NCBI GenBank assembly: GCA_947476065.1
Contig: CANJPG010000004.1
Span: 20,671 to 84,670 of the forward strand
Reading direction: 5' to 3'
From: Fidelibacterota bacterium
GTDB taxonomy: Bacteria > Pseudomonadota > Alphaproteobacteria > Rhodospirillales > Rhodospirillaceae
DNA length: 64,000 bases
Positions 15,719 to 25,002 of this stretch are shown piece by piece. Below the pieces are notes generated by a model, which saw only the letters and a program-made list of their open reading frames with translations, ran no database searches and was not told the DNA's origin. The position numbers and the translations under genes are program-made. Position 1 is the first letter of the stretch. Every line of letters begins with the position of its first letter.

Positions 15719-16744
15719 ATGTCAGCCAATTACAGCTCTGCCGGCCTTTTTCCGGATGTTGTCGCCTCCATCGGCCACACGCCGCTGATCAAATTGCGCA
15801 AAGCCTCCGAACTGACCGGCTGCACCATCCTGGCCAAGGCCGAATACGCCAATCCGGGCGGTTCAATCAAAGACCGCACCGCAAAATTCATCATCGAGGA
15901 CGCCGAAGCCAAGGGCCGCTTGCAGCCTGGCGGGGTGATCGTCGAGGGAACGGCCGGAAATACCGGCATTGGCCTGACGGTTGTCGGCAATGCCAAGGGC
16001 TACCGCTCGGTGATCGTGGTGCCCGAGACCCAAAGCCAGGAAAAAAAGGACTACCTTCGCCTATTGGGCGCCGACTTACGCGAAGTAAAGGCGGTCGCGG
16101 CCGCAGACCCCAATCATTATGTGAAATTCTCCCAGCGGCTGGCCGAAGAGCTGGCCCGTACCGAGCCCAACGGCGCCATTTGGGCCAATCAGTTCGATAA
16201 CGTGGCCAACCGAGACGGCCATGCGCGGGAAACCGCCGCCGAAATCTGGAACGACATCAACGGCCATATCGACGGCTTCGTTTCGGCGGTGGGAACCGGC
16301 GGCACCCTGGCCGGGGTGGGCATCGGGCTGAAGGCCAGGCGCAAGGATATCGTCGTCGCCCTCGCCGACCCCATGGGGGCCGCGCTATTCAACTTCTACG
16401 CCCACGGTCAATTGAAAGCTGAAGGCAGCTCGATCACCGAAGGCATTGGCCAGGGCCGCATCACGGCCAACCTCGAGGGCGCGCCCATCGACGACCAATT
16501 CCAGATCCACGACAAGGAAGCCCTGCCGATCGTATTCGATCTGGTGAAGGACGAGGGCATCTGCGTCGGCGGCTCCACTGGCGTCAATATCGCCGGCGCC
16601 ATTCGCCTGGCCTACAAGCTGGGACCTGGGAAAACGATCGTCACGTTCCTCACGGACTCCGGCTCGCGCTATCAAAGCAAACTCTTCAATCCGGCCTTCC
16701 TGCGTTCCAAGGACCTGCCGGTACCGGCGTGGCTCGACAAATAG
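15719..16744 (+). CDS. cysK: Cysteine synthase A
   Basis: O-acetylserine sulfhydrylase of 341 residues, PLP-dependent, cytoplasmic. PLP Lys is in NPGGSIKDRTA, the phosphate-binding loop is GTGGTLAG, the substrate loop is EGTAGNTGIGL and the C-terminal Ser/Gly motif is GICVGGSTGVNIAGA. It joins sulfide to O-acetylserine, the last step of the sulfate-assimilation route encoded at 50.4-61.2 kb, although it lies about 34 kb away. It is followed 25 bp later by a GNAT gene. At 341 residues it resembles the longer CysK/Cys2 type of alphaproteobacteria. Confidence 0.95.
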   Translation: MSANYSSAGLFPDVVASIGHTPLIKLRKASELTGCTILAKAEYANPGGSIKDRTAKFIIEDAEAKGRLQPGGVIVEGTAGNTGIGLTVVGNAKGYRSVIVVPETQSQEKKDYLRLLGADLREVKAVAAADPNHYVKFSQRLAEELARTEPNGAIWANQFDNVANRDGHARETAAEIWNDINGHIDGFVSAVGTGGTLAGVGIGLKARRKDIVVALADPMGAALFNFYAHGQLKAEGSSITEGIGQGRITANLEGAPIDDQFQIHDKEALPIVFDLVKDEGICVGGSTGVNIAGAIRLAYKLGPGKTIVTFLTDSGSRYQSKLFNPAFLRSKDLPVPAWLDK

Positions 16745-16769
16745 TCGAGAGCCGCCGGGAGGGCCCGGC

Positions 16770-17213
16770 ATGACTTTTGCGCTTTCAGGATTTCACACCG
16801 ACGACAGTACCTCCCTGGCCGCCGCGCGGCACATCCGCGAGGTCGTGTTTTGCCACGAGCAGGGTGTCTCCGCCGCCGACGAATGGGACGGCAAAGACGG
16901 CCTGTGTGAACATTTTTTGCTGACCGCGGATGACCATCCCATCGGCTGCGCCCGGGTACGGCCTTACGGGCCCGGCATATTCAAGATCGAACGCGTCGCC
17001 GTATTGAAGGCGCATCGCGGGCACGGCGCCGGAAAATTCATCATGCGAGCGCTGTTGCTGCGTCTAGGCGGCGGCACCGTTATTCTGAATGCGCAGCTAG
17101 CGGTCGAAGGCTTCTACACGCGGCTGGGATTCTCGGTGGAAGGCGAGGTTTTTGAAGAGGCCGGCATTGCGCATGTCCACATGGCGCTGCGGCCTACGCC
17201 AGCTTCGCCTTGA
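16770..17213 (+). CDS. GNAT family N-acetyltransferase
   Basis: A protein of 147 residues with the GNAT fold. VFCHEQGVSAADEWD and CARVRPYGPGIFKIERVAVLKAHRGHGAGKFIMRALL contain the acetyl-CoA pyrophosphate loop (RGHGAG), and the C-terminal GFYTRLGFSVEGEVFEEAGIAHVHM ending is typical of the ElaA/YjcF branch. Good GGAGGG ribosome site 6-11 bp upstream. Its last 20 bases overlap the 3' end of the convergent DUF885 gene. Substrate unknown. Confidence 0.9.
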   Translation: MTFALSGFHTDDSTSLAAARHIREVVFCHEQGVSAADEWDGKDGLCEHFLLTADDHPIGCARVRPYGPGIFKIERVAVLKAHRGHGAGKFIMRALLLRLGGGTVILNAQLAVEGFYTRLGFSVEGEVFEEAGIAHVHMALRPTPASP

Positions 17214-19053
17214 CCCAGTCATCGACGATGTCGGCCAGGACGGTCAGCGGCACCGAGCCGTTGCTCAGCACCACATCGTGAAATTCACGCAGATCGAACT
17301 TGCCGGCCAGTCTGGTCTTCGCAGCCTCGCGCAGCTCCAGGATATTGGCCATGCCGATCTTGTAGGCCGTCGCCTGCCCGGGATCGACGATATAACGTTC
17401 GGCGGAGTTGGTGATGTCGGTCGCGGTGTTGGGTGTGTTCTCGGTCAGGTAAGCAATGACATCAGCCCGCGTCCAGCGCGTGCTGGGCATATGGATGCCC
17501 GTGTCTACCACCAGCCGGCAGGCGCGCCACAATTCCGATGAAAGCCGGCCGAAATCGGAATAGGGGTCTTCGTAGAAACCCATCTCCTTGGCCAGCTGTT
17601 CACAGTAGAGCCCCCAGCCTTCATCATAGGCGGTGTAACCACCGAAGCGGCGGAACTGGGGCAGGTCCCCCTGCTCCTGGGCCAGCGCGATCTGCATGTG
17701 GTGACCGGGAATCGCTTCATGATAAGCGAGCGATTCCATTTCGTATTTGGACATGACTTTCATATCGAAGGTGTTGACGTAGTAGGTGCCGGGCCGGCCG
17801 TCGAAAGCGCCGGGGCTTTGGTAGAACGCCGCCGTCGCAGATTCTTCACGGAAGTCCTCGACCGCCTTTACCACAAGCTCGGCGCGCGGCTTGTGCGCGA
17901 ACACCTCGTCAAGCCGCGCGCGCATGCGCGCAACGATCTGTTTTGATCGGGCGATATAGGCGGCTTTGCCTTCCGCTGTCTGCGGGTAATAGAACTGGGG
18001 ATCGTTTTTGACGAAGGTGAAAAAATCCGCCAGGTCGCCGGCGAAGCCGACTTTGGTCATGATCGCGTGGATCTCGTCGTGGATACGGGCGACGTCGCGC
18101 AAACCAAAAGTGTGGATCTCTTCGGCGGACATATCCGTTGTCGTGTGTACGCGCAACACGTGGGCGTAATAGGCCTCGCCGTCGGGATGGCTCCATACGC
18201 CGTCTTCGGTGCTAGCGCGCTGCTGCTGCTCCTCGCACAGCGCGATGAGCTTGTAGAAAGCCGGACGTACGACGGTCACCAGAGCGCGCACCGCCTCGCC
18301 GCGCAGCATCTGCTTGACGGCGGAGTCGATCGCCAGCGCATCGATCTTGCCGGTGATGTCGGCCCACAGCGGGCTCATGCCGGCACCGTCAAAAGGCGCG
18401 CCTGTCAGAAGATTGCGGCAGTCCCTGAGCACGTTGGTATAGGCAAACTTCGGTGCCAGAACGCCCGCACCTTCGCCCAGACGCATTTGCTCCAATACCT
18501 GATCGACCAGGGCCCCCACGCCATTGAGCCGGGCGATATAATTGTTCGCATCCTGGACGGTATCCACTTTGTGGATATTCATCAGGAAGGTGGGAATTTC
18601 CTGCTGCCAGCCTTGCACTTGATTGACGGGGTACTGATGGCGGCGCCAGGGATAGCTGCGCAGCAAGGTCTCGCAGCGGTATTCATAGAGGCGGTAATTG
18701 AGCTGGCCCGCGGGCGTCAATCCTGCCGGGTGAAAGTTTTCCCGCAGGTCGGCGAGTTCTTTTTGGACGCGGTCGTGATCGTCCTGTTGATGGGCTTCGC
18801 CGATGTTGTCCCATTTATCGGCATTGCTCTTGAGGCCGAGGTAGGCCTGCTCCATAGGACTGCGGCCCAGCCAGAACTGGTAGCGGCTTTCGAGCCAGCC
18901 ATTCAGCCGCTGGGTGGCGGGCAAGGGATCGTCTTCACTGGCGCGCAGCAGGCGCGGCAAGCCCGCAGCGCCGAGGACGGCGGCGGATACAAGCAGGCGG
19001 CGGCGAGACAGGTGGTTTAACAAGGCTTTCCTCAGCACGACCGAAGGCCTCAA
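17194..19053 (-). CDS. DUF885 family protein, Tat-exported
   Basis: A protein of 619 residues. The N-terminus carries a twin-arginine signal (LSRRRLLVSAAVLGAAGLP), so it is exported folded. The body is DUF885, a family of gluzincin-like putative metallopeptidases or carboxypeptidases; the metal motif is AYHEAIPGHHMQIALAQE (about residues 460-478), followed by the conserved GGYTAYDEGWGLYCEQLAKEMG. The C-terminus (NSAERYIVDPGQATAYKIGMANI) is the usual family ending. The full family length is present. No direct partner is adjacent; a peptide-binding protein is transcribed divergently, so peptide scavenging is a possible shared theme. Confidence 0.88.
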   Translation of the reverse strand: MRPSVVLRKALLNHLSRRRLLVSAAVLGAAGLPRLLRASEDDPLPATQRLNGWLESRYQFWLGRSPMEQAYLGLKSNADKWDNIGEAHQQDDHDRVQKELADLRENFHPAGLTPAGQLNYRLYEYRCETLLRSYPWRRHQYPVNQVQGWQQEIPTFLMNIHKVDTVQDANNYIARLNGVGALVDQVLEQMRLGEGAGVLAPKFAYTNVLRDCRNLLTGAPFDGAGMSPLWADITGKIDALAIDSAVKQMLRGEAVRALVTVVRPAFYKLIALCEEQQQRASTEDGVWSHPDGEAYYAHVLRVHTTTDMSAEEIHTFGLRDVARIHDEIHAIMTKVGFAGDLADFFTFVKNDPQFYYPQTAEGKAAYIARSKQIVARMRARLDEVFAHKPRAELVVKAVEDFREESATAAFYQSPGAFDGRPGTYYVNTFDMKVMSKYEMESLAYHEAIPGHHMQIALAQEQGDLPQFRRFGGYTAYDEGWGLYCEQLAKEMGFYEDPYSDFGRLSSELWRACRLVVDTGIHMPSTRWTRADVIAYLTENTPNTATDITNSAERYIVDPGQATAYKIGMANILELREAAKTRLAGKFDLREFHDVVLSNGSVPLTVLADIVDDWVKAKLA

Positions 19054-19195
19054 GTCCCAGGGCCGTCATCTGCGGCCAAGATACACTATTTTCGAAACCT
19101 ATGGCCTGGGCGTTGCATTTTTTTAGTGTGACGGGCGCTGCCTCGTGCCTCGCCCGCGCGTGACCGGCGGCAGCGTTTCGAGGTAGGCTTTAGCC

Positions 19196-20821
19196 ATGAA
19201 CGCAGCACTGAAACGGCGGCGCTTCGCGGCCGGTCTGTTGGGACTTTCGGCAGCCTGCCTTTTGGCGCCTGTTGCCGGGCCACCGGCCTATTCCAAAGAC
19301 CCCGTGGTCTTGCGCCGCGGCAACCAGGCCGAGCCTTCTACCCTCGACCCCCACCTGTCCGGCGCCGCGTGGGAAAACAATATCATCGGCGATCTGTTCC
19401 TTGGCCTGACCACAGAAAACATTAAGGGCAAACCCATCGCAGGGGCCGCCGAAAGCTGGACTGTGAGCCCTGATGGCCTCCTGTGGACCTTCAAGCTACG
19501 GGCGAACCTCAAGTGGTCGGACGGTGAGCCCTTGAAGGCTTCGGACTTCGTTTTTGGCTTCCGCCGCCTACTCGATCCCAAGACCGCCGCCCAATACGCC
19601 TCCATCCAGTACGTCGTGAAGAATGCCGAGGCGGTCAACAGCAGCAAGCTGCCGGTGACGGAGGTCGGCGTACGCGCCGTCGACGACCGCACGCTGGAGA
19701 TCGCGCTCGAGGCACCTACGCCCTATTTGTTGGGCCTGCTCACCCATTACACGTCCTTTCCGCTGCCCGAGCATGTCGTCAAGAAATACGGCGATGCCTG
19801 GGTCAAGCCGGGCAACATGGTTTCCAATGGCCCCTTCAAGCTGGTGGACTGGAAAGCGCACGAGGAAGTCAAGGCGTTGAAGAACCCCTTCTTTTACGAT
19901 GCCGTCAACGTCGCCATCGACGAGGTCATCTACTACCCCACTGACGACCAGACAGCCGCCCTCAACCGCTTCCGCGCCCAGGAACTGGACGTCAATCTGG
20001 GCACGCGCGGCTTTCCCATCAGCCAGTATCCCTGGCTGCAGGAGAATTTGCCCGGCCAGGCCCGCATCGCGCCTATGCTGGGGACCGAATACATCGCTTT
20101 GAATGTCCGCAAGGCCCCGTTCAAGGATGCGCGCCTGCGCAAGGCCGTCTCCCTGTGCCTCGACCGTCCGCTGCTGACCGACAAGGTGCTCCGAGACGGC
20201 CAGATTCCTGCCTATTCTTTTGTGCCCACCGGCATCGACAACTATCACAACACGGCGCGGCTGGATTTCTTCGCCCAGTCGATGGAGCAGCGGCGCGCCG
20301 AGGCCTGGCGGCTGCTGGCCGACGCCGGCTACACCGCCGATAAGCCGTTCATCTTTGAATACCTGTACATGATCAGTATCGACTCGCGGCGATCGGTCGT
20401 CGCCCAGGCGGCCATGCTGAAGGAATGCGGCATGATCGTGCGGCTGATCGGGAACGAACCTAAGATCCACTATGACGCCCTGCGCCAGTCGGATTTCACA
20501 GCCGCCCAGGCGCGCTGGGGTGCCGACTTCAACGACCCCCAGACCTTCCTCTTCCTGCTAGAGACCCGCGCGGGCGCCTACAATTACGGCAGCTACAGCA
20601 GCCCGGCCTACGACAAGCTTATCGACGAGGGCCGCACCACCCTCGACCTTGAGAAGCGAGCCCAGATCCTCGGCCAGGCGGAACAGACCGCGCTTGATGA
20701 CAACGCCGTCGTCCCTTTGAGCTTTTTCAGTTCCAAAAGCCTGGTGGCACCCTATGTGAAGGGCTACGAGGACAACGCCGCCGACATCAACCGCACCCGC
20801 TGGATGCGCCTTGAGCGCTGA
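19196..20821 (+). CDS. Oligopeptide ABC transporter substrate-binding protein (SBP_bac_5)
   Basis: A periplasmic binding protein of 541 residues, OppA/MppA-like. A signal peptide (RRRFAAGLLGLSAACLLAPV) is followed by LRRGNQAEPSTLDPHLSG, the AESWTVSPDGLLWTFKLR signature and the closing LVAPYVKGYEDNAADINRTRWM. No permease or ATPase genes adjoin it, so its transporter must lie elsewhere. It overlaps the DUF3445 gene by 11 bp, which implies co-translation; the purpose of that pairing is unclear. Confidence 0.93.
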   Translation: MNAALKRRRFAAGLLGLSAACLLAPVAGPPAYSKDPVVLRRGNQAEPSTLDPHLSGAAWENNIIGDLFLGLTTENIKGKPIAGAAESWTVSPDGLLWTFKLRANLKWSDGEPLKASDFVFGFRRLLDPKTAAQYASIQYVVKNAEAVNSSKLPVTEVGVRAVDDRTLEIALEAPTPYLLGLLTHYTSFPLPEHVVKKYGDAWVKPGNMVSNGPFKLVDWKAHEEVKALKNPFFYDAVNVAIDEVIYYPTDDQTAALNRFRAQELDVNLGTRGFPISQYPWLQENLPGQARIAPMLGTEYIALNVRKAPFKDARLRKAVSLCLDRPLLTDKVLRDGQIPAYSFVPTGIDNYHNTARLDFFAQSMEQRRAEAWRLLADAGYTADKPFIFEYLYMISIDSRRSVVAQAAMLKECGMIVRLIGNEPKIHYDALRQSDFTAAQARWGADFNDPQTFLFLLETRAGAYNYGSYSSPAYDKLIDEGRTTLDLEKRAQILGQAEQTALDDNAVVPLSFFSSKSLVAPYVKGYEDNAADINRTRWMRLER

Positions 20822-21575
20822 CGTTAGCGCTGACGCGGCGTCGCCCTATTACCCGGCCCGCATGGGGCTCGAGCCATTGCCGCCAGAGGCGTGGTTACTG
20901 CCCCAGCCCGGCGACGGCGCATTGCTGCGCCTGCGGGCGCAGCTGATCGAAGCCCACGGCCCCGAGGTCATTGCGGCGTTGCCTGAAGCCGATGCTGCCG
21001 TCGCCGAGCTGATGGACGAACTCCGCCGTCGTGGATACGCGATTGCGCAAACTGCGGGCGGACCGACGTCCCTTGAAGCCCTAGGCCGCGCCGTCGCCGA
21101 GGACATCTGCGTGCTCACCGAAAAGGGCGGCGGCTTTCGCCTGACCGCCGGCGTGTTGTGTTTTCCCAACCGCTGGCGGCTGTGCGAGAAGATCGGCGGT
21201 AGCGTGCTTGACGTGCATGGGCCGGTGCCCGACTACGCCGAGCACCTCAGCATCGGCGTCGATCGCTTTCTAGCAAGGCTCAAACCCGCGCGCGCCTATC
21301 TGCGGCGGAATTGGGGGCTGTCATCCTCGTCAGCCTTGTTCCTGCCCGCGCCGACACCGCCGGTAGATCCGCGACACGACGCCGATATATTTTTCCGCCG
21401 CGAAGATCAGAGCTTTTTCAAACTGCCAAACACGGGCGCGGTGATCTTTGCCATTCGCACGGCGGTTACCCCATGGGCTGATATGCCGGAGCTGATTCGG
21501 GCGGAAATTTTGGCTATGATCGACGCTCTGCATCCCGCATGGCTGGACTACAAATCCATCAAACCAGTAAGTTAA
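20811..21575 (+). CDS. DUF3445 protein (heme-dependent oxidative N-demethylase family)
   Basis: A protein of 254 residues of the DUF3445/HODM-alpha family. Family motifs: PYYPARMGLEPLPPEAWL, the central LTAGVLCFPNRWRLCEKIGG, VHGPVPDYAEHLSIGVDRFL, NWGLSSSSALF and the FRREDQSFFKLPNTGAVIFAIRTAV block. The studied member uses heme to demethylate dimethylamine with further subunits; those subunits are not seen nearby, so substrate and redox partner are unknown. The TTG start at 20811 overlaps the binding-protein gene; an ATG at 20862 is a possible shorter start but would drop conserved residues. Confidence 0.85.
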   Translation: MSADVSADAASPYYPARMGLEPLPPEAWLLPQPGDGALLRLRAQLIEAHGPEVIAALPEADAAVAELMDELRRRGYAIAQTAGGPTSLEALGRAVAEDICVLTEKGGGFRLTAGVLCFPNRWRLCEKIGGSVLDVHGPVPDYAEHLSIGVDRFLARLKPARAYLRRNWGLSSSSALFLPAPTPPVDPRHDADIFFRREDQSFFKLPNTGAVIFAIRTAVTPWADMPELIRAEILAMIDALHPAWLDYKSIKPVS

Positions 21576-21700
21576 CCTTGGTTAACATCATCGTCCCGCA
21601 CCCTTACATATATAGAGTGTAGCGGTTCACAGGGGTTTCCCGATATTCAGCTCCCAGTTAGGCTTTCAACACATCATGTAGGGAGAATAGGACCTTATAG

Positions 21701-21714
21701 ATCAATATATTGAT
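21701..21714. promoter_or_regulatory. Perfect 14-bp AT palindrome
   Basis: ATCAATATATTGAT is self-complementary and sits in an AT-rich noncoding stretch (21576-21795) between the convergent DUF3445 and beta-glucan synthase genes. It could be a protein-binding site, but no gene start lies nearby on either strand, which weakens that reading. Confidence 0.25.
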
Positions 21715-21798
21715 GTGATATCCCATCTCGGATCGAAACGACCACTTCGCGGATGATTTTCTATCTGGAATAGAAATTTTGCGGCGAATTCCTCAAAA

Positions 21799-21826
21799 AA
21801 AACGGGCCCACCGAGGGGCCCGTTTT
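21799..21826 (-). terminator. Strong intrinsic terminator of the beta-glucan synthase gene
   Basis: On the minus strand the stem AAAACGGGCCC (21826-21816) pairs with GGGCCCGTTTT (21809-21799), followed by further T residues down to 21795. It lies just after the stop at 21849. The plus-strand side also has four T, so it may stop transcripts from both directions. Confidence 0.88.
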
Positions 21827-21848
21827 CGTCAAAAATTAGAGCGGAAAG

Positions 21849-24473
21849 TTAGGCGGCGAGATCGGCCTTCGACGCGCCATAGGCCTCCGCCGGAGCAGCT
21901 TCGGGTTCGCTGGCGACGACTGGATGCCAGCCGAATTTCAGCGTCGAGCCCAGCGCGACCAGCAATGACGCCGCGTAGGGGATCGCCATGATCACCAGTG
22001 CGGTCACCCAAATGCGCTCGGCGGGATCTTCCAGACGGCGAATGTGGATGGTGCCGGCGATGGCTATGATCGTGCCGACGAGCATCACTGTTTCCGTGGC
22101 CGCGATGCGCAGCGCGTGAGTCCAAGGTGCAGTGTCCTCGCACTTTGGTGTGCGCATAAAGGGCTTCGACGACGTGAACAGGCCGGCAAGCACGCCGCGG
22201 CCAACCGTGTAGGCCAGCGAAAGGCCGGTAACGGCCGAGGCCATCGCGCCCAGGAAGCCCGTGCCAACCTTGGCGCGGTGCAGGAGAACCGTCTTGATGG
22301 TCTTCACGGTGAAGATCGCCAAGGCCACCGAGGACAGCGCCGTCAGCGGCACGTCGAAGTATTTCGGGGCGAAGGCCATCAGCAGCGACCAGATCAACGC
22401 CAGCACGCCGAAGATCAGCGCGAAGCCGTCAGCGAACCACGGCAGCCAGCCAGCCACGAAGTGATAGCGCTGGGCCAGCGTCAGTTTGGACTTGCCGCGG
22501 AAGAGCTGTGCCGAATGGCGCTTCATGATCTGCATGGCGCCATAGACCCAGCGATATCTTTGGGACTTGTAGGCGTCGTAGGTATCGGGCATCAGGCCGC
22601 GGCCCATGGTCTCGGAGGTGTAGTGCGCCGTGTAGCCGGCTTCAAAGAGTCGCAAGCCTAGTTCGGTGTCTTCGGTGATACACCATTCGGCCCAGCCGCC
22701 CACTTCTTCCATCGCCGCGCGACGGACCACACACATGGTGCCGTGCTGGATGATGGCGTTGTGTTCGTTGCGCTCGACCATGCCGATGCGGAAGAAGCCG
22801 GTGTATTCCTCGTAGCAGAGCTTTTTGAACAGGCTTTCGTCGGCGTCGCGATAGTCCTGCGGGCCCTGGAAGATGGCGACCTTCGGATCGGCAAAGCCCG
22901 GCATAGCGGTCTTCAGCCAGTGCGGCATCACCTGGTAGTCGCTGTCGATGACGCCGATGAAGGTCGCATCGGGGTGCGTCAGTTCGAGCGCCTTGTTAAG
23001 CGCGCCGGCCTTGAAGCCCTTCATGTTGTCGAAGTGGAAGAAGCGGAACTTCGGCCCGAGCGTGGCGCAGTGGGCTTCCACCGGCTTCCAATCGGCCGGG
23101 TCCTTGGTGTTGTTGTCGAGCAGGATGACTTCGTAGTCCGGATAGTCGAGACGCGCGAGCGCGTTCAACGTCTGGATCACCATCTGCGGCGGCTCGTTAT
23201 AGCTGGGCACGTGGATCGAGACTTTCGGATAGGACGTCATGAGCCCGTCAGGCACGCGCTTGCGGCCCTTGCGCCACAGGCTTAGCGCCCATTCCGAGGT
23301 TTCGGTGATCAGCAGGAGGCCAGTGAACAGGCCCGCCGGCACGATGAACATGGCACCGCCGAAGGTGCCCCAGTCGACGTAGCGCAGCGACGATGCTTCG
23401 ACGATGAAGAGCGCACCGGAGACCACCAGGCCGATGATGCCGCTAAGCAGCAGATAGCCCTGCAGGCCAACCGCCGGGATAAGCATCAAGACAATCATAC
23501 CGATGATTAGGCTGCCCGCGACGGCGACGCCGGCGTAGCTGGCCCAGTCTTCAAATGAAGTGAGCGTGCCGGTGAAGCTGAACTTCGGATTGCCTTCGGC
23601 GTCCATAATGCCCCAGAACGCGCCGACAGAGCCTTCCTTCACGGCTTTGAACGGCTGGTCGAAGGCTTCGATGACGTAGTAGTCGTAGTTCTTGGCAGTC
23701 GCAAGGTTGAGGAAGTGACGATAGAAGTAGGCGGCCATGGCCGGCGACGGCACTGCGCCGCGCTTGACGCGGCCTTCCGAGGGCCAGCCGGCTTCGGTGA
23801 TGACGATCTTCTTGCGCGGGAATTCTTTCTGCATCTGGGTGACGTAGTCTTCGACCCAGTCCATGGACTTGTCGGCGGCCACACCTTCCCAGTAGGGCAG
23901 CAGGTTGATGCCGATGAAATCGGACTCGCGCGCCATCTTCGGGTTGTTGGTCCAAAGGGCCGGCACGTCGACGGTGCCGATCTCGACCTTCTTGTTGGTG
24001 ATGGCTTTTTTGACGCGCAGGATGTAGGCCGACAGCTCATCGGCGGTCAGTTCGCCGCGCAGGATGACTTCGTTGCCTACGAACACGCGGTCGACAACCC
24101 CGGGATTGTCGTTGACGGCTTTGATGCCCTTCGCCATCAGCTTCTCGTTCATCTCGAGGTCGTCGCTGAGCCAGATGCCGAGGGAAACCTTCAGGCCGTA
24201 TTCCTTGGCGATATAGGGCACCCGGTCGATGCCGGCGTCGGTGGTATAGGTACGCACGCGCTTGGTGATCGTGGACAGGCGAGCCATGTCCTGGCGAAGG
24301 ACTGATTCAGGTATTGTTTCCTGAAGCTGGGATTCGTTGTAAAGGCCGCTCGGGCTGTAGGAGAGGCCCTTCATTTCACCGCGCCAGTCAGGGGCATCGA
24401 GCGGTCGGTCGAGGGAGGCCCAGAGGACAGCCGAACCGAGGCACACTGCCAACAGCGCAATCAGGATCCGCAT
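21849..24473 (-). CDS. GH17-GT2 fusion, beta-(1,3)-glucan synthase (NdvB-like)
   Basis: An inner-membrane protein of 874 residues. After an N-terminal anchor comes a GH17-like beta-1,3-glucanase domain (residues about 30-310) keeping the acid/base Glu135 in VGNEV and the nucleophile Glu227 in ITEAGWP. Several membrane helices follow, then a processive GT2 domain (about 415-660) with DNNTKD, the metal motif GVIDSDYQ, the base TEDTELGLRL and the product-binding QRYRW. The remainder is membrane helices. The same arrangement occurs in Pseudomonas NdvB and in rhizobial cyclic beta-glucan synthases, where the GH part may trim or cyclise the chain. Product is probably a periplasmic or exported beta-1,3-glucan. 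Single-gene unit with its own terminator. Confidence 0.9.
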   Translation of the reverse strand: MRILIALLAVCLGSAVLWASLDRPLDAPDWRGEMKGLSYSPSGLYNESQLQETIPESVLRQDMARLSTITKRVRTYTTDAGIDRVPYIAKEYGLKVSLGIWLSDDLEMNEKLMAKGIKAVNDNPGVVDRVFVGNEVILRGELTADELSAYILRVKKAITNKKVEIGTVDVPALWTNNPKMARESDFIGINLLPYWEGVAADKSMDWVEDYVTQMQKEFPRKKIVITEAGWPSEGRVKRGAVPSPAMAAYFYRHFLNLATAKNYDYYVIEAFDQPFKAVKEGSVGAFWGIMDAEGNPKFSFTGTLTSFEDWASYAGVAVAGSLIIGMIVLMLIPAVGLQGYLLLSGIIGLVVSGALFIVEASSLRYVDWGTFGGAMFIVPAGLFTGLLLITETSEWALSLWRKGRKRVPDGLMTSYPKVSIHVPSYNEPPQMVIQTLNALARLDYPDYEVILLDNNTKDPADWKPVEAHCATLGPKFRFFHFDNMKGFKAGALNKALELTHPDATFIGVIDSDYQVMPHWLKTAMPGFADPKVAIFQGPQDYRDADESLFKKLCYEEYTGFFRIGMVERNEHNAIIQHGTMCVVRRAAMEEVGGWAEWCITEDTELGLRLFEAGYTAHYTSETMGRGLMPDTYDAYKSQRYRWVYGAMQIMKRHSAQLFRGKSKLTLAQRYHFVAGWLPWFADGFALIFGVLALIWSLLMAFAPKYFDVPLTALSSVALAIFTVKTIKTVLLHRAKVGTGFLGAMASAVTGLSLAYTVGRGVLAGLFTSSKPFMRTPKCEDTAPWTHALRIAATETVMLVGTIIAIAGTIHIRRLEDPAERIWVTALVIMAIPYAASLLVALGSTLKFGWHPVVASEPEAAPAEAYGASKADLAA

Positions 24474-25002
24474 TTTGTTTAGACTTTCCTTGCCCGTGCT
24501 TTGTTTTTGTTTTTACCCCGCCGCCCCCCGAACCTGTGACTCACCAGGCGCGGCTCACGGACGTCTTACGAACCCAGTTTTTGAACGAGAAAGATGGCGG
24601 GAAGATGAACGCATCTGGGCACGTTGATGAAAACGGTGCCATGGCGTTATCGCCTGCCTTTCAGAACGGTGTGCGGAAGGTCGGTTGCGAGGCCGTTGGC
24701 TTCCGTCAGCTTTATATCAAAGGTAGCGTTGGCCTCAAAGTGCGATTTGTGCAGTGCACCAACGACATAAACCCATTGGTTTGATGGATAATTTTGTAAT
24801 TAAATTATTAAATTCAATGATATGGCATAATTAGACGTCGTGCCGCAAAAGGAGGTGGCTCAGCCTTCATCGCCATGCGAACAACCGCGTTCAAAGATGC
24901 AAATTCCGATTCCAAAAGACATACAATTAATATGCCTATTCTAACCCCCCGCGTTGAGAATCACGTTCCCAGCGTGGCCCGGCCAATTGCGCACAGCCAG
25001 CC
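24474..25002. other. Intergenic region, 529 bp, divergent promoters
   Basis: This separates the minus-strand glucan synthase and plus-strand rlmJ. A plus-strand frame ending at 24784 has no family likeness. An AT-rich island at 24780-24840 may carry a promoter. AAAAGGAGGTGG at 24847-24858 is a perfect-looking Shine-Dalgarno, but the first ATG (24874) is too far away and its frame has only about 40 codons ending inside rlmJ. Nothing else is supported. Confidence 0.45.

Noticed and set aside
24847..25000. Perfect Shine-Dalgarno AAAAGGAGGTGG with a nearby ATG
   Set aside because: The first ATG lies about 16 bp or more away and its frame is only about 40 codons, overlapping rlmJ. No family likeness.
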